A stretch of DNA of 11,672 nt from positions 1 to 11,672 of the forward strand of contig CALLIO010000016.1 in NCBI GenBank assembly GCA_938009055.1. The letters run 5' to 3'. The notes beneath the pieces were generated by a model that was not told where the DNA came from, did no database searches, and saw only the letters and a list, made by a program, of their open reading frames with translations. The translations under genes and the position numbers were made by a program. Positions 6,658 through 11,672 of the stretch are shown one piece after another. Each line of letters opens with the position of its first letter. The first letter of the stretch is position 1. The DNA is from an uncultured Altererythrobacter sp. GTDB lineage: Bacteria; Pseudomonadota; Alphaproteobacteria; Sphingomonadales; Sphingomonadaceae.

Positions 6658-9512
6658 CAATGCGCTGCATCCCAGCTGGTTCCAGTGCCAATCTCTACAC
6701 CCAAAGGCACGTCGAGCGTGACAGCGGGAAGGGCAGCTTCTGCCATCACCCGCTCGATGATCGGAGAGGCTGCCGCGACATCGCCTTCAGGCAGTTCGAA
6801 CACCAGCTCGTCATGCACTTGCAGCAGCATGCGCACATCATTCAGGCCCGCATCCTTGAGCGCTGGCAGCATCCGCACCATCGCGCGTTTGATGATGTCC
6901 GCGCTGGTGCCTTGGATCGGCGCATTGATCGCCGCGCGTTCTGACCCTTGGCGCTCCATCCCGTTCTTGGAATTGATCCGCGGGAACCAGGTTTTGCGGC
7001 CAAACAAGGTTTCGGAATAGCCGCATTCGCCCACGCTTTCGAGCGTTTCAGCGATATAACGCTGGATGCCGGGGAAGCGCTGGAAGTATGTGTCGATCAT
7101 CGCTTGCGCTTCATCCGCCTCGACTTCCAATCGGCCCGCCAGACCCCAGCGCGAGATTCCGTAAAGGATCGCAAAATTGATCGTTTTGGCCTGCGCGCGG
7201 GTGTCGCGATTGACCTCGCCAAACATCTCTGTCGCCGTGCGTGAGTGAATGTCCTCACCATTGGCAAAAGCTTCCTTCAAGCTATCGACATTGGCCATAT
7301 GCGCGGCGAGCCGCAGTTCGATTTGCGAATAGTCGGCAGCGAGTAAGACGTTGCCTGCCTCTGGCACAAAAGCCTCGCGAATCTGCCGGCCGATGGCGGT
7401 GCGGATCGGAATATTCTGCAAATTGGGATCGGTGGAGGACAGCCGTCCCGTCTGCGCGCCAGCGAGCATATAGGACGTGTGAACACGGCCCGTGTTCGGA
7501 TTGATCGCAGCCTGCAGCGCATCGGTATAGGTGGACTTGAGCTTGGTCAGTTGCCGGTATTCGAGCACCTTCTTGGCAATCGGTTCGCCTTCGCCAGCCA
7601 GCTTTTCAAGCACGCTCTGGTCGGTCGAATATTGCCCGCTCTTGCCTTTCTTGCCGCCCTTATGGCCCAGCTTGTCGAACAATATATCGCCCAATTGCTT
7701 GGGGCTGCCGATGGTGAACTCTTCGCCAGCCGCTTCGTGAATTTCGCCTTCGAGCCGCGCGGTTTCATTGGCAAATTCGGTCGAGAGACTGGCGAGCCGC
7801 GCGCGGTCAACCTTGATCCCTTCGCGCTCCATGCCCGCGACCACAGGGATGAGCGGGCGATCCACCCGCTCGTAGATTTTGGTCCCACCCTCTTCGGACA
7901 GGCGCGGTTTCAAATGGCGATGCAGCCGCCATGTCACATCGGCATCTTCGGCGGCATATTCGGTTGCGCGCGGCAAATCGACTTCGCCAAAGGGGATAGC
8001 TTTCTTGCCGGTGCCGCACACTTCTTTGAAGGAGAGGCAAATGTGGCCCAGATGGCGTTCGGACAATTCGTCCATCCCGTGCCCGCCGCCCATGCCGGTG
8101 GGGCCGCGCCCGGCATCCAGCGCAAAGCTCATCACCATCGTGTCTTCGATAGGGGTCATGCTGACGCCATATCGCGCGAGCACGTTTATATCGTATTTGA
8201 GGTTCTGCCCGATTTTGAGCACGCTATCATCTTCGAGCAGCGGCTTAAGCGCGGCGACTGCCGCATCGCGGTCCACTTGCTCTGGCTTTTCGCTCAGCAA
8301 GTCGGTGCCGCCATGACCAAGCGGGATGTAGCACGCATCATTGGGCCCCAATGCGAGTGAAACGCCGACCAGCTCTGCCTGCATCGCGTCGAGCGAATTG
8401 GTTTCCGTATCGACCGCCACTTGGCGCGCGGCAAAGGCGCGGGCAATCCAATGCTCCAGCCGCTCCATCGTCTGCACTGTTTCATAGGTGCTACGGTCCA
8501 GCTTGGGCATTTCGGGCAGTGGCTGGCGATTGCCTTCTGCGCCCTCGGCCGTTCCAGCATCGGAATCGGTTTCGCGCTTGGCCGGATTGAGATTGGTGGG
8601 CCGCTCGGGGCTTCCCGCGCCAGCACCCAATCGTTTGAGCAGCGAGTTGAAACCATGCGTGGTCAGAAACTGCGCCAAGGGGTCAGGCGGAATGCTTTCC
8701 AGCTTTAACTCATCGAGCGGCTGGGGAAGGGCGGCGTCCTCTTTCAAAGTCACCAGAACGCGCGACAATTCTGCTTCTGCCCGCCCTTCCAGCAAGCGCT
8801 CTTTCAGCTTCGATTTTTTCATTTCTGGCGCATAATCGAGCGCAGCGGCGAGCGAACCATGCTCGGCAATCAGCTTGCTAGCGGTTTTGGGGCCAATGCC
8901 GTAAATGCCCGGCACATTGTCGACGCTATCACCCATCAGTGCCAGCACATCGCCCACCAGATCGGGCGCAACGCCAAACTTTTCGTGGACTTCATCAGTA
9001 TAGATGCGCTGGTTCTTCATCGTATCGAGCATGTCGATACGCGCCGGACCGTTCGGGCCATGTTTCTCGCTGATGAGCTGCATCAAATCCTTGTCGGACG
9101 AAACGATGGTAACGTCCCATCCCTTGTCCTGCGCAGCGCGGGCATAAGAAGCGATCAGATCATCCGCCTCCAGCCCCAATTCCTCGATACACGGCAGGCT
9201 AAACGCCTTGGTCGCATCGCGGATGAGCGGGAATTGCGGCACCAGATCTTCTGGCGGGGGCGGGCGGTTGGCCTTATATTCGGGATAGATATCGTTGCGG
9301 AACGACTTGCCCGATGCATCAAGAATAACGGCGAGATGCGTTGGTCCTTCTGCGCCGTCCAGATCCTCGGCCAGCTTCCACAGCATAGTGGTGTAGCCAT
9401 AGACCGCACCGACGGGCGTTCCCTCAGGATTGGTGAGCGGGGGGAGCCGGTGATAGGCTCTGAAGATATAGGCTGATCCGTCGACCAGATAGAGATGCTG
9501 CTTTTCCGCCAT
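6657..9512 (-). CDS. polA: DNA polymerase I
   Basis: The enzyme performs gap filling, RNA-primer removal and repair synthesis. The 951-residue product has all three activities of the family. The 5' nuclease domain (about 1-290) has VDGSAYIFRAYH, LEADDLIASYA, SSDKDLMQL and GDSVDNVPGIYGIGPKTA. The 3'-5' exonuclease domain keeps its metal-binding DxE in VAVDTETN (Asp368, Glu370), so proofreading should be active. The polymerase domain has motif A DYSQIELR (Asp727), motif B RAQAKTINFAILYG and motif C VHDELVF (Asp901), matching E. coli Asp705 and Asp882 with a steady offset. The extra length relative to E. coli (928) lies mainly in a low-complexity Gly/Pro/Glu-rich linker near 296-340. The start MAEKQHLYLVDGSAYIF is well placed, although no strong ribosome binding site precedes it. 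The gene leads a two-gene unit with the MscS-type gene downstream. Confidence 0.98.
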   Translation of the reverse strand: MAEKQHLYLVDGSAYIFRAYHRLPPLTNPEGTPVGAVYGYTTMLWKLAEDLDGAEGPTHLAVILDASGKSFRNDIYPEYKANRPPPPEDLVPQFPLIRDATKAFSLPCIEELGLEADDLIASYARAAQDKGWDVTIVSSDKDLMQLISEKHGPNGPARIDMLDTMKNQRIYTDEVHEKFGVAPDLVGDVLALMGDSVDNVPGIYGIGPKTASKLIAEHGSLAAALDYAPEMKKSKLKERLLEGRAEAELSRVLVTLKEDAALPQPLDELKLESIPPDPLAQFLTTHGFNSLLKRLGAGAGSPERPTNLNPAKRETDSDAGTAEGAEGNRQPLPEMPKLDRSTYETVQTMERLEHWIARAFAARQVAVDTETNSLDAMQAELVGVSLALGPNDACYIPLGHGGTDLLSEKPEQVDRDAAVAALKPLLEDDSVLKIGQNLKYDINVLARYGVSMTPIEDTMVMSFALDAGRGPTGMGGGHGMDELSERHLGHICLSFKEVCGTGKKAIPFGEVDLPRATEYAAEDADVTWRLHRHLKPRLSEEGGTKIYERVDRPLIPVVAGMEREGIKVDRARLASLSTEFANETARLEGEIHEAAGEEFTIGSPKQLGDILFDKLGHKGGKKGKSGQYSTDQSVLEKLAGEGEPIAKKVLEYRQLTKLKSTYTDALQAAINPNTGRVHTSYMLAGAQTGRLSSTDPNLQNIPIRTAIGRQIREAFVPEAGNVLLAADYSQIELRLAAHMANVDSLKEAFANGEDIHSRTATEMFGEVNRDTRAQAKTINFAILYGISRWGLAGRLEVEADEAQAMIDTYFQRFPGIQRYIAETLESVGECGYSETLFGRKTWFPRINSKNGMERQGSERAAINAPIQGTSADIIKRAMVRMLPALKDAGLNDVRMLLQVHDELVFELPEGDVAAASPIIERVMAEAALPAVTLDVPLGVEIGTGTSWDAAH

Positions 9513-9614
9513 AGTTGGCGTATTAGCAGGCGGCGCGCGCTGGTGTAAGCCGCCGTGCGCAGGTTCTCCGCAAGCAGCGCTTCCGAGTGTGCAAGGGCAG
9601 GAAAATGTAAATTA

Positions 9615-9650
9615 TGGCGAAAAAGTGACGAAATATGACGATTATGGCGA
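9615..9650. repeat. Four helically phased TGRCGA repeats plus an inverted copy
   Basis: TGGCGA, TGACGA, TGACGA and TGGCGA begin at 9615, 9626, 9636 and 9645, i.e. 9-11 bp apart, about one helical turn. The outer two lie in an exact 13-bp direct repeat ATTATGGCGAAAA (9611-9623, 9641-9653) with a 30-bp period. An inverted copy, TCGCCA (9674-9679), lies in the spacer of the adjacent promoter. The array ends 8 bp before the -35 box, a usual place for activator sites. Confidence 0.6.
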
Positions 9651-9657
9651 AAAGCGC

Positions 9658-9686
9658 TTGCGCTGCCACAAAGTCGCCATTATTTA
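9658..9686 (+). promoter_or_regulatory. Promoter of the Ala/Glu-rich lipoprotein gene
   Basis: TTGCGC (9658-9663), a 17-bp spacer and TATTTA (9681-9686) form a good primary-sigma promoter. Transcription would start near 9693 and leave a leader of about 83 nt. The leader contains GGAGAGGGGGAG (9695-9706), which lies too far from the ATG to be its ribosome binding site. Confidence 0.5.
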
Positions 9687-9775
9687 GGAAGCACGGAGAG
9701 GGGGAGATTCTCTTTCTTTGTGCGAGGTCACTTCGGGTCTCGTTTTTTACACTCGCTGATCAAGGAATTGAAACT

Positions 9776-10006
9776 ATGCGTAAGATCGTATTTGCCGCCG
9801 CAATCGCTACTTCGGCTCTCGGCCTGGCTGCTTGCTCTGAAACCGCTGAAGGCGTTGAAGAAGCTGCAGAAGGCGTAGCTGCTGACGTTGAAGCAAACGC
9901 TGAAGCTGTTGCTGAAACTGCTGAAGGCGCAATGGAAGAAACCGCTGACGCTGCTGAAGGCGCAATGGAAGAAGTTGCTGAAGCAGCTGAAGAAGTAACC
10001 GAGTAA
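9776..10006 (+). CDS. Small Ala/Glu-rich repetitive lipoprotein
   Basis: The 76-residue product starts MRKIVFAAAIATSALGLAACS: a short signal peptide with lipobox LAAC, so Cys20 should be lipidated and the mature part held at a membrane. The mature 57 residues are almost only Ala, Glu, Val, Gly, Thr, Asp and Met in 11-residue repeats (TAEGAMEE / AAEGAMEE), as in amphipathic helices of the LEA/apolipoprotein kind; it is strongly acidic. The DNA repeats too: a 21-bp unit occurs exactly at 9920-9940 and 9953-9973. The start is set by AAGGA (9762-9766) and the signal peptide; the frame is open further upstream, but that part makes no sense as protein. Codons favour GCT, GTT and GAA, unlike the GCC/GCG/CTG-rich neighbours, which suggests high expression. 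It has its own promoter and terminator. It resembles entericidin-like small lipoproteins at the signal peptide only. The function is unknown. Confidence 0.85.
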   Translation: MRKIVFAAAIATSALGLAACSETAEGVEEAAEGVAADVEANAEAVAETAEGAMEETADAAEGAMEEVAEAAEEVTE

Positions 10007-10040
10007 TTCGGTCTTCTGACCTTTCATTAGGTTTTAAGAG

Positions 10041-10072
10041 GGGCGGTTCCAGCGATGGAGCCGCCCTTTTTT
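10041..10072 (+). terminator. Intrinsic terminator of the small lipoprotein gene
   Basis: GGGCGGTTCC (10041-10050) pairs with GGAGCCGCCC (10057-10066), ten pairs including one G-U, across a 6-nt loop, and six T residues follow. It lies 35 nt after the stop codon. Confidence 0.9.
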
Positions 10073-10111
10073 CATGCGTGTTTGGCTCTGAGAACGGTGC
10101 CCAGAGATAGA

Positions 10112-10131
10112 TCGAGATAAGTCGAGATAAG
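10112..10131. repeat. Short tandem repeat, two exact 10-bp copies
   Basis: TCGAGATAAG occurs twice in direct succession, with a degenerate further copy just before (GAGATAGA, 10104-10111). It lies between the converging lipoprotein and serine hydrolase genes. No function is apparent. Confidence 0.5.
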
Positions 10132-10232
10132 GGGTAGATGGGCCAAGATGCCGCCAGACGGCGCATCCAAATGCCCTATTTCCCGCTTGTTAGTCGCTCA
10201 CTGTTAGGCAGGCGAAAATTCAGCCGCAGAAC

Positions 10233-11318
10233 TTAGCCGCCAGTGCGCGTGTTCGCATTGGTCCAAGTGCGGCCATTATTGCGATAACCTTCGCTTGAAT
10301 AGCCATTGTAAAGCGCGCGCGTAATTTGCGCGATCCGATCATCGCGGCTGCTGCGGGCCCGCAATTTCATCGAGCGGCTGCCGTTCTCGACTTTCATCGA
10401 CGGGCTTTGGCCGGTCACATAGATCGCTGCTGCAATTGTGCGGCCATCATCAAGCCGGAAATATCCGATATCACTCGCCGTACGGGTTAGCGTGCCAGTT
10501 TTGTGCGCCAAGTTAGCACGCATGGGCAAAGCGGCCTTCATCCGGTCGCGACCGGTGGTTGTGGCTTGCATTGCATTGAGAATAACCTGCCGGCTGCGCG
10601 GGCTGAGCCAGCGGCCATTGTAAACACCGGCTAGGAATTGGCCCATTGCACGCGGCGTTGCTGAATCGCGCGGATCAATCCAGTCAGCCGGATCATATTC
10701 GCCATCATCGCGCACCAAGGTCGCAATATCACGCGAGAGTTCGAAATCGGTAATGCCTGCCTGATTGCGCATCCACCGGTTTACCGCATTGGGTCCCCCG
10801 ACAACGCGCAGCAAAGCATCGGTGCAGCTGTTGCAGCTCTTGCTAATCATCAAATCAATCAGCTCTTGGCCAGAGACATAACGACTGGAAACTTGATTGG
10901 CGCGCTGGTTTGAAAAACGCTTGGACTTGATCCGTGTCAGCAGCGGATACTCGCTCGACAGGCTCCAGCGGCCCTGATCGACACCGGCAAGGAAGGTTGC
11001 CGCAACCGCGACCTTGCTGGTCGAGGCCATTGGGAAGCGCTGATCGGCCAGAACCGACACTTCTTTGCCCGTGGTCAGATCAACTGCATAGACCCCGATC
11101 CGGCCGCGATTGCCATCGGCCAGTTGAGCGATCTGCCGCTCGAACCCGCCTTGATATTGCGCCACAAATGTCTGCGGTGCGCGTTGCTGCGTTCCAAAGG
11201 CGCTATCGAAATCGGCCTCCAGATTGTTTTGCGCAGAAGCCGGCGCCTGAAAGGCGAGCAGCGATGCAGCAGCAGCGAGGGAAAGGGTTTTGAGGGGGGT
11301 GAGGATCGAAAGGGGCAT
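10233..11318 (-). CDS. Secreted class A beta-lactamase-like serine hydrolase
   Basis: From the ATG at 11318 the product has 361 residues with a Sec signal peptide (hydrophobic to about 20, likely cut after APASA near residue 29), so it is periplasmic. The penicillin-recognising serine enzyme motifs are present: STSK (Ser99, Lys102) and HKTGT (Lys273-Thr-Gly). The second motif is SCN (161-163) where class A enzymes have SDN, and a second Cys follows at 165. In the omega-loop region an ungapped alignment from the conserved PRDSATP (Arg217-Asp218) puts Arg203 at the TEM Arg164 position, but Asp205 at Glu166 and Asp209 at Asn170. Deacylation may therefore be weak, and the protein may be a poor beta-lactamase or a peptidoglycan-related hydrolase. 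The length exceeds typical class A enzymes (about 290), partly from a basic segment and an Asn/Arg/Thr-rich C-terminus. No ribosome binding site is seen; the TTG six codons upstream is less likely as start. Neither a LysR-type regulator nor mobile DNA adjoins it, so it is probably intrinsic. Confidence 0.88.
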   Translation of the reverse strand: MPLSILTPLKTLSLAAAASLLAFQAPASAQNNLEADFDSAFGTQQRAPQTFVAQYQGGFERQIAQLADGNRGRIGVYAVDLTTGKEVSVLADQRFPMASTSKVAVAATFLAGVDQGRWSLSSEYPLLTRIKSKRFSNQRANQVSSRYVSGQELIDLMISKSCNSCTDALLRVVGGPNAVNRWMRNQAGITDFELSRDIATLVRDDGEYDPADWIDPRDSATPRAMGQFLAGVYNGRWLSPRSRQVILNAMQATTTGRDRMKAALPMRANLAHKTGTLTRTASDIGYFRLDDGRTIAAAIYVTGQSPSMKVENGSRSMKLRARSSRDDRIAQITRALYNGYSSEGYRNNGRTWTNANTRTGG

Positions 11319-11333
11319 TCTTGTGTTATATTC
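11319..11333 (-). promoter_or_regulatory. Possible -10 box directly before the serine hydrolase start
   Basis: On the - strand TATAAC (11330-11325) stands 6 nt before the ATG at 11318, which would put the start of transcription at or next to the ATG and give a leaderless mRNA. This would fit the missing ribosome binding site. A good -35 box is not seen, so the call is weak. Confidence 0.3.
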
Positions 11334-11561
11334 CAATCAAGCTTTGCACCGGGTTAATGAGAACTAGGGGTTTGAATCAGGGGATTCTCCACCGCAAGCA
11401 CAATCTTTGCTGCTGACGACCAAATGTGCCGCGCAAGCGACAGATTCCTTCACGCCCGCGCAAAATGTGAATGTTTGCGCCGAATTTGGCTTCAATCGAA
11501 AGATACGCCCTCCGCCGACATCCGCACGCGCCCATCTTTCGTTCGTTTTTGCCAAAGAAAA
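11334..11561. other. Intergenic stretch between serine hydrolase and groL terminator
   Basis: No convincing gene is present; the open frames on both strands start at TTG or have no family resemblance. It contains GAATC-AGGG-GATTC (11374-11387), a hairpin-like pair of GANTC sites (the CcrM methylation motif of alphaproteobacteria). It also contains a perfect 7-bp inverted repeat, GCGCAAA (11458-11464) / TTTGCGC (11474-11480). Either may be regulatory for the hydrolase gene. Confidence 0.4.
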
Positions 11562-11587
11562 ACCCGGCAGGATCGCTCCCGCCGGGT
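11562..11587 (-). terminator. Intrinsic terminator of groL
   Basis: On the - strand ACCCGGC (11587-11581) pairs with GCCGGGT (11568-11562) across a 12-nt loop, followed by TTTTCTTTG. It lies 35 nt after the groL stop codon. Confidence 0.85.
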
Positions 11588-11621
11588 CTTATCTTGTGAC
11601 GTATAGTCAGTGGCGTCAGGC

Positions 11622-11672
11622 TTAGAAGCCCATGCCGCCGCCCATGCCGCCCATGCCGCCCATATCGGGCAT
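11622..11672 (-). CDS. groL: 60-kDa chaperonin GroEL, extreme C-terminus (rest outside window)
   Basis: The - strand frame reads MPDMGGMGGMGGGMGF followed by TAA, the flexible Met/Gly-rich tail that ends bacterial GroEL and lines the folding cavity. Only 16 residues lie in the window, but this tail is very characteristic, and a strong terminator follows in the right direction. The bulk of the gene, groES and any CIRCE operator would be to the right of the window. Confidence 0.88.
   Translation of the reverse strand: MPDMGGMGGMGGGMGF

Noticed and set aside
7479..8360. 293-codon + strand frame inside polA
   Set aside because: Antisense of the conserved exonuclease/polymerase region; it has no ribosome binding site or recognisable domain.
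9635..9775. 47-codon N-terminal extension of the small lipoprotein frame
   Set aside because: It would include the proposed promoter, and the signal peptide and ribosome binding site clearly set the start at 9776.
9728..10027. Phe/Ser-rich - strand frame over the small lipoprotein gene
   Set aside because: A by-product of reading GCT/GAA repeats backwards; it has no signal of its own.
10147..10167. GC-rich stem-loop as terminator of the serine hydrolase gene
   Set aside because: The stem needs a bulge and no T-run follows on the - strand.
11361..11395. tRNA-like T-arm (GGTTTGAATCAGGGGATTCTCC resembles a 3' tRNA half)
   Set aside because: No matching acceptor, D or anticodon arms could be folded around it.
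11364..11555. 63-codon - strand frame between groL and the serine hydrolase
   Set aside because: TTG start, no ribosome binding site and no recognised motif; it lies just after the groL terminator.

Overview
The window looks like ordinary chromosome of an alphaproteobacterium, most likely of the order Sphingomonadales (Erythrobacteraceae or a close relative; inference from protein resemblance and moderate-high GC, not from a marker search). All large genes have alphaproteobacterial relatives. There are no phage, transposon, CRISPR, rRNA or tRNA signals.

Layout from left to right. The 3' end of lnt (apolipoprotein N-acyltransferase) and metK (S-adenosylmethionine synthetase) lie on the + strand, with an imperfect palindrome in the short gap between them. 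A converging - strand gene follows; it encodes a predicted lipoprotein with a HAD-phosphatase-like domain. Its upstream region, shared with the next + strand gene, is the most interesting non-coding stretch. It holds a strong + strand intrinsic terminator with no gene in front of it, which is best explained by a roughly 64-nt small RNA, and then a cluster of TTGC/GCAA inverted repeats. A CDC48/p97/VAT-type double AAA+ ATPase follows, an archaeal/eukaryotic-looking unfolding machine. It converges, with only 3 nt between stop codons, on the - strand pair polA-mscS. In that pair DNA polymerase I is coupled to an MscS-family channel by a TGATG stop/start overlap.

Right of polA is a 263-nt intergenic region with helically phased TGRCGA repeats next to a good promoter. 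This drives a tiny, highly repetitive Ala/Glu-rich lipoprotein gene that ends in a strong terminator. A - strand gene for a secreted class A beta-lactamase-like serine hydrolase comes next; it has unusual active-site motifs (SCN in place of SDN, Asp near the Glu166 position) and perhaps a leaderless mRNA. The last bases are the Met/Gly-rich 3' end of groL (GroEL chaperonin) on the - strand, with its terminator.

Several products concern the cell envelope (Lnt, which would acylate both predicted lipoproteins; the MscS channel; the periplasmic serine hydrolase). GroEL and the CDC48 homologue concern protein quality control. No single new multi-gene system is evident. The best candidates for undescribed biology are the orphan small RNA and its surrounding inverted repeats, the phased-repeat promoter with its repetitive lipoprotein, and the divergent beta-lactamase fold protein. 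All promoter and operator calls were made by eye and are provisional.
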